A program made the translations under genes and the position numbers. From positions 1 through 5,471 of the forward strand of contig CANJDY010000207.1 of the NCBI GenBank assembly GCA_947472635.1: a stretch of 5,471 nucleotides of DNA, given 5' to 3'. The notes beneath the pieces are model-generated. The model did no database searches. It saw only the letters and a list, made by a program, of their open reading frames with translations, and was not told where the DNA came from. The DNA is from Chitinophagaceae bacterium. Its GTDB lineage: Bacteria > Bacteroidota > Bacteroidia > Chitinophagales > Chitinophagaceae. The first letter of the stretch is position 1. Each line of letters opens with the position of its first letter. Shown here piece after piece: positions 1 to 5,471 of this stretch.

Positions 1-1167
1 AAGTCCATCCCTATTCTGTATGGAAAATTGGGTGCTGGAGCCAATGGTCAACCAGGGGGTGGCCCTGATTTCAAGGTTGGGGCGAAGTGAATATCTTTTG
101 AAGCGGTCATTAATTGCTATGCCCTTTACGTCCAAAAAGGTTCCCCCCATATAAAAGATTATTTTGTCATTCCCACCAGCTACCGATAGCGAGTGCTGGG
201 ATCGAAGCCCCTGCTGAGTGGTAAGGGAATACCAATCAATACTTTTGCGGGAATCATAAACTGCTTGCTCTGCAGCAGTTATTGTATTTCCTGTATTTAG
301 TCGGGTAAATTTGAATTTATAAAACTCACCGCCAGTCAGGAGCTCAGGTTTGTTCACTAACGACTGGGTGCCGTATAATCCATCGTACGTGATATTCAGC
401 TTGCCCTTTTTTCCTTGTTTGCTAGAAACTAAAATAACCCCATTTGAACCCCTTGACCCATATATAGCGGCAGCAGAGGCATCTTTTAATATTTCTATCG
501 ATTCCACGTCGTTGGGATTGATTTCTGAAATACCCCCTTCATAAGGAACACCATCCCAAATAATTAAGGGACTATTGCTAGCACTGATGGAATTTCTTCC
601 TCTGATCAGAATGGAAAGATCATTTCCCTCTGAACCACCCCCATTGGTGTTGATTTGAAGTCCTGGAATTGAGCCCTGCAGCGCTTGAGCAATATTGGTG
701 TTAGGCAATTGCTGGAGTCTTTCCTTGGGGATAGACGATACCGAACCCGTTACGTCCCTCTTTTTTTGTGTTCCATATCCAACCACTACCACCTGCTCCA
801 GCGACACAGTAGACTCAACCATTTTCACGATCAAGGATAAAGAGACGCTGTCCTTAATATTATACCCCGACAAGGTTTGGGTTACATACCCTGCAGTAGA
901 AAAGGTAAAACTATAAGGGCCGCCAGCCGGTATCCTGGGAAATGAAAAAATACCCGCATTGTCCGTGTTGGTCCCTGCTGTGAAATTTGTTTTTGAATTC
1001 CTAATAACCACAGAAACGCCCGTTACTGGCTCGTTGCTTGCGTTGTTGACGATCCCTTTAATCATACTTGTTTTTTCCTGTGCCTGAGCATTCAAACAGA
1101 TACTGAGTAAGAAAAGATAGAGCAAGTAACCATAAGAAGGTCGAAATCGAAATAGGGGTTTTTTCAT
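1..1167 (-). CDS. SusC/RagA-family TonB-dependent outer-membrane receptor, N-terminal 389 residues (3' end outside window)
   Basis: Outer-membrane receptor that, with a SusD-type lipoprotein, imports glycans or other large ligands using TonB energy. The frame is open from the ATG at 1167 to base 1, exactly 389 codons; the family usually has about 1000 residues, so most of the barrel lies beyond the left edge. Residues 1-29 look like a signal peptide (basic start, hydrophobic 14-25, cleavage after LNAQA). Residues 36-115 fit a carboxypeptidase-D regulatory-like beta-sandwich (IKGIV, GVSV, TDNAGIFSF, AGY). A TonB-box/SusC signature VVVVGYGTQKKRDVTGS lies at 126-142. The plug follows, with ALQGSIPGLQI (162-172), ILIRGRNS (186-193) and NPNDVESIEILKDASAAAIY (217-236), then YGSRGSNGVILV. 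Barrel sequence begins near 260. There is no STN domain between signal peptide and beta-sandwich. The gene follows a FecI/FecR pair, its probable regulators. The substrate cannot be told from this part. The family call is very secure. Confidence 0.96.
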   Translation of the reverse strand, partial: MKKPLFRFRPSYGYLLYLFLLSICLNAQAQEKTSMIKGIVNNASNEPVTGVSVVIRNSKTNFTAGTNTDNAGIFSFPRIPAGGPYSFTFSTAGYVTQTLSGYNIKDSVSLSLIVKMVESTVSLEQVVVVGYGTQKKRDVTGSVSSIPKERLQQLPNTNIAQALQGSIPGLQINTNGGGSEGNDLSILIRGRNSISASNSPLIIWDGVPYEGGISEINPNDVESIEILKDASAAAIYGSRGSNGVILVSSKQGKKGKLNITYDGLYGTQSLVNKPELLTGGEFYKFKFTRLNTGNTITAAEQAVYDSRKSIDWYSLTTQQGLRSQHSLSVAGGNDKIIFYMGGTFLDVKGIAINDRFKRYSLRPNLEIRATPWLTIGSSTQFSIQNRDGL

Positions 1168-1282
1168 AAAGCAGTGATTTAAGGTTTTCAAATAATTGAC
1201 TGGTAATAAATGGCAATGACGTTTTAAATGAGTGGGGCTGTAGATAGAATCAAAAGCTGCAATCAGATAAGATATCGGTTGA

Positions 1283-1296
1283 AATTTTTAAAAATT
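1283..1296. repeat. Perfect 14-bp AT palindrome upstream of the SusC-type gene
   Basis: AATTTTTAAAAATT reads the same on both strands. It lies about 116 bases upstream of the receptor ATG. It could be an operator half-site pair, an A-tract/bent-DNA or UP-like element, or simply low-complexity AT sequence; only A and T are involved, so chance is a real possibility. Confidence 0.35.
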
Positions 1297-1330
1297 AAAT
1301 ACCCGGCAGCAATTTTTGTAGGACGTTTCG

Positions 1331-1350
1331 GACAAGGCTTAACCCTTGAC
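1331..1350. repeat. Imperfect inverted repeat (second of two adjacent hairpins)
   Basis: CAAGG and CCTTG arms enclose a six-base loop (CTTAAC); one mismatch outward, another G-C pair can form. In the transcript of the minus strand it comes directly after the stronger hairpin at 1349-1365. No T run follows, so it is not a standard intrinsic terminator. It may be part of a processing or regulatory structure. Confidence 0.3.
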
Positions 1351-1365
1351 CTAAAAGATTTAGGT
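1349..1365. repeat. Short perfect hairpin between anti-sigma and receptor genes
   Basis: ACCTAAA and TTTAGGT form a seven-base perfect stem with a three-base loop (AGA on the plus strand). It starts 79 bases past the anti-sigma stop codon in the direction of transcription. It lacks a T tail, so it could be a 3' stabilising or processing hairpin for the fecI-fecR-type transcript, or a protein-binding dyad for the receptor promoter. Confidence 0.4.
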
Positions 1366-1444
1366 TCCCTATAGCAATTGATTGGCCAGTTTGGCTGAAT
1401 TACTAATCAATTTCCCTTGCAATAAAATCAGTTTTAGGTGGTGG

Positions 1445-2614
1445 CTATTTTTTTCTAACGCTGAAGCCACTTCTTTCCTTGATTATTTCTAGGTTATTGA
1501 TTGCAGCAATCTGTTTCAAGATAAAATCCAATGAATCCGATTTTTCAAAAGACCCGATGAAATATAACTTGTTAAGGTCAGTTTTTGAATAGGTAATTGT
1601 AACCCCATACATTTCGGCAAGCGCATCAAAAGTTGAACCTAGTGACTGGTTGTTAAACATGAACCAAGACTGATTTTTATAATTCGGAATCGCCGGGTTT
1701 TCTGCCGATTGAAGTTCCGTTTTTTTATCCGCCGCTCTTCCCGTTTCAAATCGCCTCACCAGTCCGCTTCTATCCAATACATTGTAAACCAGTTCCTGTC
1801 CCGGAACGAGGTATTGATCATTCAATGCTTTATTACTGCCAACCTTACCCGACCTTATCACTACCCTCCCCTCGAATAATCTTATAGTATATTGTTTTGC
1901 ATTTGGGAGGGCTGTTACCAAAAACCTTGTCCCTAAAGCAGTAGTAAAAATGTCGCCGCTAAAAACCAAAAATGGACGGGTTTTATCTTTCGCAACCTTG
2001 AAATCTGCCTTTCCACTAATCCAAATTTCGCGTCTTCTCCCTTCCGCTGGTTCCTGATAGGTGAGTTCACTATTATTATAAAGCACTACATCCGATCCAT
2101 CAGGCAAAGAAACCGTCTTGTTTGATCCTGAAGTATTATTTTCATACAACTTCATCCTAGGTGCAATAACGGTGACGTTTGAACTATTTTTACTGTTGCT
2201 GGCAACAATGGCAGTTTGCTCGCTCATTTTGTTTTTTAACCATACCCCAAGAAAAACAACTGATATAACAGCCGCAGCTACTGCAGTGCGCATTAAATAT
2301 CTGATCAGTTGGCTTCCCTTTTTGCTGCTACTGTCCGATATAGTGTCATCACCTGCTGGTGTGTCAGTAATTGACAAAGCATGGGATGTACGATCCTTTA
2401 ACAGCTGAAAGTTGGCCCACTCCTCATTTAAATCGATAGTTCCAATATTTTCTTTTATCGAAATAAGCTGTAATGTCTTCGCCAGCTGTAAAAAATACAA
2501 CCGGTTATTGTCAGCTTCCCCTATCCACTTTTCAACAAAGTCCCTTTGTGCTGCGTTGCATTCGTTCAACAAATACTTTACTAAAATCTCGTCATATTGA
2601 TGCTCCTGTTCCAT
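1445..2614 (-). CDS. FecR-family anti-sigma factor with C-terminal DUF4974-like domain
   Basis: Inner-membrane anti-sigma factor expected to hold the adjacent ECF sigma factor and to receive a periplasmic signal from a TonB-dependent receptor. The 389-residue product has a cytoplasmic sigma-binding region (about 1-75, with W30 and the EEW motif at 64-66), a charged serine-rich linker, one membrane segment at about 108-126, a FecR beta domain at about 166-255 (VSLPDGSDVVLYNNSEL, ISGKADFKVA, TRFLV, LFEGRVVI) and a DUF4974-like, STN-fold C-terminus from about 319 (FNNQSLGSTFDALAEMYGV). I chose the ATG at 2614 because MEQEHQYDEILVKYLL is a typical family start. A TTG at 2662 would add 16 unlikely residues and overlap the sigma gene by 11 bases. 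From 2614 the gap to the sigma gene is 37 bases, so the two genes are probably co-transcribed. Length and domain order are normal for Bacteroidota. Confidence 0.95.
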   Translation of the reverse strand: MEQEHQYDEILVKYLLNECNAAQRDFVEKWIGEADNNRLYFLQLAKTLQLISIKENIGTIDLNEEWANFQLLKDRTSHALSITDTPAGDDTISDSSSKKGSQLIRYLMRTAVAAAVISVVFLGVWLKNKMSEQTAIVASNSKNSSNVTVIAPRMKLYENNTSGSNKTVSLPDGSDVVLYNNSELTYQEPAEGRRREIWISGKADFKVAKDKTRPFLVFSGDIFTTALGTRFLVTALPNAKQYTIRLFEGRVVIRSGKVGSNKALNDQYLVPGQELVYNVLDRSGLVRRFETGRAADKKTELQSAENPAIPNYKNQSWFMFNNQSLGSTFDALAEMYGVTITYSKTDLNKLYFIGSFEKSDSLDFILKQIAAINNLEIIKERSGFSVRKK

Positions 2615-2651
2615 GTTATAATTATTAATACGATTAAAAGGAAGTTTACCC

Positions 2652-3224
2652 CTACAACTCAAAAAAGTTTATTATTGAAATAATAACCCAAGGCAGGATT
2701 GGCAGGTATTCACTCAGTTGCTTGCGCAGTTTAGCTAGGGCCCTGCTCATTTGGGTTTCCACTGTTTTTAAGGAAATATTCAACTGGACGGAGATTTCCG
2801 CATACTTTAACCCCCCGTTTCGACTGAGTTCAAATATCCGGCGCATCTGTTCGGGGAGGTCTGAAATTGCTTGATCAATGCTGGCAGCCATTCTTTTCAG
2901 GTCAAGCTGATCAAACGCTTCGTTGTCGGCAATCGCAACAATGGGTTGATTTACGAACATTCTATGGCGCTGTTTAACCTTTTCATGGCGAAGCAAGTCA
3001 ACACTCAGGTTGTTCACTATTGTATATAAATACGATTTTACGGATAGGTCTGCGGATAGATTGTTTCGGTTTTCCCAAAGTTTTGTAAAACCGCTGTGAA
3101 CGGCATCCTTGGCATCCTCCAATTCAAAGTTGAATTTGTACTGACACCATGAGCATAGCGGTATAAAATGTTCCTTAAATAACACTTCAAAAGCAGCTTC
3201 GTCTATCGGAATATTAGTAGGCAT
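2652..3224 (-). CDS. FecI-type ECF RNA polymerase sigma factor (sigma-70 family)
   Basis: Directs RNA polymerase to a small set of promoters, probably that of the downstream SusC-type gene, and is controlled by the FecR-family protein encoded next. The 190-residue protein has sigma region 2 at about 10-82, including EDAKDAVHSGFTKLWENR (36-53) and the SYLYTIVNNLSVDLLRH stretch (64-80) that contacts the -10 DNA. A linker follows, then region 4 at about 113-168 with a helix-turn-helix (YAEISVQLNISLKTVETQMS, 141-160) that reads the -35 element. There is no region 1 or 3, as expected for ECF factors. The ATG at 3224 gives a standard family N-terminus, and an in-frame TAG lies a short way upstream. 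The last 17 residues (LPILPWVIISIINFFEL) form a hydrophobic tail after region 4. The target promoter cannot be read directly from the protein. Confidence 0.96.
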   Translation of the reverse strand: MPTNIPIDEAAFEVLFKEHFIPLCSWCQYKFNFELEDAKDAVHSGFTKLWENRNNLSADLSVKSYLYTIVNNLSVDLLRHEKVKQRHRMFVNQPIVAIADNEAFDQLDLKRMAASIDQAISDLPEQMRRIFELSRNGGLKYAEISVQLNISLKTVETQMSRALAKLRKQLSEYLPILPWVIISIINFFEL

Positions 3225-3288
3225 ATCAAAAGAAATTAACCCACCCTATGTACCAGGGAAATCTTTTTATTTTTAGCATATAGCTTAT

Positions 3289-3296
3289 CAAAAGTA
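3289..3296 (-). promoter_or_regulatory. Candidate Bacteroidota -7 promoter element (TACTTTTG) for the sigma/anti-sigma genes
   Basis: On the minus strand TACTTTTG fully matches the Bacteroidota primary-sigma -7 consensus TAnnTTTG, and it is the only such match on that strand in the gap. It would give a leader of roughly 55-60 bases before the sigma ATG. The -33 box is weak: no TTTG occurs at about 19 bases upstream; the nearest TTGG is about 25 bases away and another TTTG is only 10 bases away. Confidence 0.35.
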
Positions 3297-3327
3297 GCGA
3301 TTTTATCAAACCGGTCTTCACCAACGT

Positions 3328-3341
3328 CAGATTTTAATCTG
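3328..3341. repeat. Short dyad CAGATT-TT-AATCTG upstream of the sigma gene
   Basis: Six-base perfect arms flank a two-base centre. It lies about 30 bases upstream of the candidate -7 element, a position where an activator or repressor could bind. Short dyads are common by chance in AT-rich DNA, so the operator reading is only a possibility. Confidence 0.25.
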
Positions 3342-3357
3342 TATTAATGCATGGCAC

Positions 3358-3396
3358 CCCTTTGACTAAGTAGAACTATCACAAAATAGCAAAGGG
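3358..3396. repeat. Inverted repeat CCCTTTG...CAAAGGG with a nested CTAT/ATAG stem
   Basis: Seven-base perfect arms at 3358-3364 and 3390-3396 enclose 25 bases, within which CTAT (3376-3379) and ATAG (3386-3389) form a second stem directly against the right arm. Read on the plus strand it is followed by TTTTCTT and would look like a weak terminator, but no plus-strand gene ends here. Read on the minus strand no T run follows. Confidence 0.25.
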
Positions 3397-3442
3397 TTTT
3401 CTTCCCGCACATTATCAACGCATTGAATTGCCAATAAATCAG

Positions 3443-3498
3443 AAAAAGGGCTTTCAATCGAATATAAATAACCAGCCATCAGCCTGCCTTGATTGAAA
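3443..3498 (-). terminator. Candidate terminator of the exported-protein gene (weak, long loop)
   Basis: On the minus strand TTTCAATC (3498-3491) can pair with GATTGAAA (3459-3452), followed after GCCC by five Ts (3447-3443). It begins 50 bases past the stop codon at 3549, a sensible place. Against it are an AT-rich stem and a 31-base loop, so the call is tentative. Confidence 0.22.
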
Positions 3499-3548
3499 AA
3501 AAGTAATCCGAATTAAGTAGGTTACCAAGCGAAATTTTACTTAACCAA

Positions 3549-5105
3549 TTACTTGAAAAAATTATAATTGACTGAAAAATACCATGAAGAAAACCATTGG
3601 TTAGACAAATCATTTTTTAATGCCACGGCATCTTTAACTGGGCCAGTTACCCGCAGATTGGTCAACTCCTTTCTAAGGCCGAATACAGACCCGCCGCTAA
3701 TGGATAAATTATTTGCTACTACCATGCCTGCCCCTAAAGGCAGCAAAAAATCATTGGCTCCCGTGGTTACCCCTAGCTGCAAAAATGGATAGAGCCAGTT
3801 GCTTTTGGTTGATAGTAGTAGATTTAAAAATACAGCCGGTCGAACTTTTACTCGGGTAGCGTTGGTTTCGGCAACTATATTTTCACCATTGGCCTCCTGC
3901 AAAGCATAGTCAGGGTACAAAAGATCCGTATAGAAAACACCTGTTGAAACAAATGGTACCATTGCCTGCTGGCTGGCAATGGTACAGACAACCTGGTAAG
4001 TTTTGTTGGTTCGCTTATTTCCCTCTTTATCGATTGCGGTAACCGAATAGGAAAGGTTGAGCATCTTGGTCGGTTTATCTTCCAAATCAACCTGACTATC
4101 TAAACGGTAGCCCTGGATATCTGACTCAAAATGACCGGCGAAACTGGTGAGCGTTTTTAATAGTGCCGAAAAAGTTTCCAATGCTTTTCGGTGGCCATCC
4201 ATCCTAGCAGCTGCATTCATGAAAATTAATATCGAAGCTGCTGCTGAATATTTTTTAAAACTTTCGGCTCCGGAAGCGATCAGCAAAGGGAAAATCTTTT
4301 CATTGAAACGAGTGGTGAGCAATTGCTGAATTTTTACTACTCCCCGCTCTGCTAATTTTTGTGTATTGAGCAAGTCATCTCCCACTCTTTTCGAAAGAGT
4401 GAGTTCTTGCAAAAATGCCGCATAGTCGGAGGGGCATTTTAATAATGCTTCTTTTCGTACTAATAACCATTCGCTAAACCCATTGATTTTTCCGGAGTCT
4501 GCCCCATGGGTAATCATAATTTCTTGTCGAAATAAATAATCATCTATGGGCTTCACCGCATCATTGATTTCACCGACCAGGGAATTGTATAATTTTTGTT
4601 TTTCTAAGCTGCTGTCAGCTTTCATTGCAGCAAAATCAACTTGATTTATAAAATCAAAAGTCCACTGATAAAGCAATAGGCTGGCATTTAATGGTGAAAG
4701 ATTTTTTTGTGTTGGTGCTAATGGCTGCACTGCCGCTTCCACAGAGCTAAGTCGCTTAATGGATGGAAGAGCGGCATTTACAAACTGGGCCAGAGAAAGA
4801 TAAACCGGATCATCTACCTCCTTAAAACTACTAGCCAAATTATACTGTAAAGGATTGTAAAATTTGATATATACGCCGATGGAATGATCATACCCTTTTT
4901 TAAAAGTAAATATTTTTTCATCTTTCAAGTCCCGCCAAATGGTATCTTGATCAATTTTATATTGGATAGATTCATTACCCTTATTTCGAAAAAAAAGATT
5001 GTTCTTGATTGCTGTGCCTTGAAGCCTTTGAATAATAGTGGGCGCCTGTGCAAGGGAGTTAAAAAATATCAGGCAAATGCTAAGGGTAAATATAAAACGC
5101 TTCAT
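3549..5105 (-). CDS. Exported protein of unknown function with putative C-terminal outer-membrane beta region
   Basis: I do not recognise a named family. The 518-residue product begins with a clear signal peptide (MKRFIF, hydrophobic 4-15, cleavage near SLA|QA at 19-20), so it should cross the inner membrane. Residues 20-100 look beta-rich with alternating polar and hydrophobic positions (IFTFKK, SIGVYIKFYNPLQYNL). Residues about 138-345 look mostly helical and hold several charged amphipathic stretches. From about 385 there are barrel-like strands: FVSTGVFYTDL, VRPAVFLNLLLS, YPFLQLGVTTG, LPLGAGMVVANNLSISGGSV, and a final WYFSVNYNFF ending one residue before the C-terminus, which resembles an outer-membrane beta-signal. 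I chose the ATG at 5105 because the signal peptide starts there; an ATG at 5144 would add 13 residues (MLRCRNNPFLKST). No Shine-Dalgarno sequence is seen. The gene follows the small membrane protein gene by 45 bases, suggesting co-transcription. Real coding is very likely; the function is open. Confidence 0.85.
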   Translation of the reverse strand: MKRFIFTLSICLIFFNSLAQAPTIIQRLQGTAIKNNLFFRNKGNESIQYKIDQDTIWRDLKDEKIFTFKKGYDHSIGVYIKFYNPLQYNLASSFKEVDDPVYLSLAQFVNAALPSIKRLSSVEAAVQPLAPTQKNLSPLNASLLLYQWTFDFINQVDFAAMKADSSLEKQKLYNSLVGEINDAVKPIDDYLFRQEIMITHGADSGKINGFSEWLLVRKEALLKCPSDYAAFLQELTLSKRVGDDLLNTQKLAERGVVKIQQLLTTRFNEKIFPLLIASGAESFKKYSAAASILIFMNAAARMDGHRKALETFSALLKTLTSFAGHFESDIQGYRLDSQVDLEDKPTKMLNLSYSVTAIDKEGNKRTNKTYQVVCTIASQQAMVPFVSTGVFYTDLLYPDYALQEANGENIVAETNATRVKVRPAVFLNLLLSTKSNWLYPFLQLGVTTGANDFLLPLGAGMVVANNLSISGGSVFGLRKELTNLRVTGPVKDAVALKNDLSNQWFSSWYFSVNYNFFK

Positions 5106-5150
5106 GGTTGATTTTAAAAATGGATTGTTTCTACAACGCAACATGGTTCA

Positions 5151-5471
5151 TCAATGATGCCACCAGTTAGAATGAAAAGTTCGAGGTTGATTTTGAAAAC
5201 TAAGTGGGCGAGGATAGGGTGGTCGATCAGGCACTGATGGCTTGCCAGCAATCAATTGATTGGAACCGGTGGCAGTGGCAAAAATCAAAAAGCCATTTAA
5301 TAAAGCAAGGATATATTTCATGCCAACAGTAGTATCTGTAATGACAAAAGCTGTCGGATAATTCACGTGAATGCCCACCAATGAAACCAAAATAGAAATA
5401 ACCAATGCAAACCATTTAGGACTAAAATCAAACACGGATTGAACAACGCCGCAAATAATATACACAATGCC
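5151..5471 (-). CDS. Small holin-like membrane protein with proline-rich tail (5' end outside window)
   Basis: The frame is open from the window edge to a TGA at 5151-5153, giving 106 visible residues. A GTG at 5465 could be a start but is in the middle of a hydrophobic stretch, so the true start probably lies beyond the edge. Visible hydrophobic segments are YIICGVVQSVF, WFALVISILVSLVGIHV and YILALLNGFLIFATATG. This spacing, with a basic aromatic lead (SPKW) before the middle helix and an ATG-S turn after the last one, resembles small phage-holin-type proteins, from memory of such families and not from a search. After the last helix comes a soluble tail of about 35 residues rich in proline and basic residues (KPSVPDRPPYPRPLSF) ending in SNWWHH. 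No lysis or phage gene is visible. Its stop is 45 bases before the start of the exported-protein gene, so the two probably share a transcript. It could also be an unrelated small inner-membrane protein. Confidence 0.72.
   Translation of the reverse strand, partial: GIVYIICGVVQSVFDFSPKWFALVISILVSLVGIHVNYPTAFVITDTTVGMKYILALLNGFLIFATATGSNQLIAGKPSVPDRPPYPRPLSFQNQPRTFHSNWWHH

Larger units (their letters stand above)
1168..1444. other. Intergenic region between the anti-sigma gene and the SusC-type gene
   Basis: This 277-base gap is the 5' flank of the receptor gene and has no convincing coding frame. It contains two abutting hairpins (1331-1365) and an AT-only palindrome (1283-1296). I searched the minus strand for the Bacteroidota housekeeping -7 element TAnnTTTG and found no full match, so if a promoter is here it may be read by the neighbouring ECF sigma factor. 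No ribosome-binding sequence precedes the receptor ATG, which is usual in this phylum. The length and structure suggest a separate regulated start for the receptor rather than simple read-through, but that is inference. Confidence 0.5.
3225..3548. other. Non-coding gap between the exported-protein gene and the sigma-factor gene
   Basis: No reading frame with coding character is visible in these 324 bases on either strand. Going in the direction of transcription (high to low coordinates), it holds a long-loop stem followed by five Ts (candidate terminator of the right-hand unit), two dyads (3358-3396 and 3328-3341), and a TAnnTTTG element (3289-3296) about 65 bases upstream of the sigma ATG. 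It most likely separates two transcription units and carries the sigma-operon promoter. Confidence 0.55.

Noticed and set aside
350..916. Plus-strand open frames at 350-544 and 695-916
   Set aside because: They lie entirely opposite the SusC-type gene, whose minus-strand frame carries conserved family motifs.
1092..1098. Possible lipobox (LSIC) in the SusC-type signal peptide, with a similar LSIC in the exported protein
   Set aside because: Isoleucine before the cysteine is a poor lipobox, the cysteine is within the hydrophobic core, and both proteins have a better signal peptidase I site a few residues later.
1375..1385. An 11-base sequence (CAATTGATTGG) shared by 1375-1385 and 5253-5263, considered as a repeat or attachment site
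   Set aside because: It is short and partly self-complementary, one copy lies inside a coding region, and no integrase or other mobile gene is present.
2118..2600. Plus-strand open frames opposite the anti-sigma gene, including a hydrophobic one at 2118-2408
   Set aside because: They are antisense to the conserved FecR and membrane-segment codons and have no features of their own.
2615..2662. Longer anti-sigma start at a TTG (2662), overlapping the sigma gene by 11 bases
   Set aside because: The added residues (SCRGKLPFNRINNYN) do not resemble the family, while the ATG at 2614 gives a standard FecR N-terminus.
3568..5111. Short open frames at 3568-3792, 4147-4329 and 4884-5111 (plus) and 3875-4090 (minus)
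   Set aside because: They overlap the long exported-protein frame, which alone has a signal peptide and consistent protein-like composition.
5106..5144. Longer start of the exported-protein gene at the ATG at 5144
   Set aside because: It would place 13 residues in front of a well-formed signal peptide that starts at the ATG at 5105. It does sit only 6 bases from the preceding stop, so it is not fully excluded.
5227..5415. Second minus-strand frame within the small membrane-protein gene
   Set aside because: It is rich in Cys, His, Trp and Tyr like an out-of-frame translation, while the overlapping frame has clean membrane helices.

Overview
The window looks like a piece of a Bacteroidota chromosome, probably from the Chitinophagaceae or a nearby Sphingobacteriia-type lineage. 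The evidence is a SusC-type TonB-dependent receptor with the VVVVGYGTQKK signature, a FecI-type ECF sigma factor next to a FecR-type anti-sigma factor ending in a DUF4974-like domain, moderately AT-rich DNA, and starts without clear Shine-Dalgarno sequences. All five genes are on the minus strand, so transcription runs from the right edge to the left edge.

Right part (3549-5471): a two-gene unit. The first gene, cut by the window edge, encodes a small membrane protein with a holin-like topology and a proline-rich tail ending in WWHH. The second, 45 bases downstream, encodes a 518-residue exported protein with an N-terminal beta-like part, a long helical middle and a C-terminal part that reads like outer-membrane beta strands. 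I cannot assign either to a named system; they are the least explained content here.

Middle (3225-3548): a 324-base non-coding gap. It holds a candidate terminator for the right unit, two short dyads, and a TAnnTTTG element that may be the -7 box of the sigma-factor promoter.

Left part (1-3224): an ECF sigma factor (190 aa), its FecR-family anti-sigma partner (389 aa, 37 bases downstream), a 277-base gap with two adjacent hairpins and an AT palindrome, and then the first 389 codons of a SusC-like receptor that runs off the left edge. This is the classic order sigma, anti-sigma, outer-membrane receptor. In the standard model, an occupied receptor signals through FecR, which releases or activates the sigma factor to transcribe the receptor operon (usually susC-susD and substrate-processing genes). 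The visible receptor has no N-terminal STN signalling domain, so how the signal would pass from receptor to FecR is unclear.

I see no tRNA, rRNA, CRISPR array, insertion sequence or attachment site.
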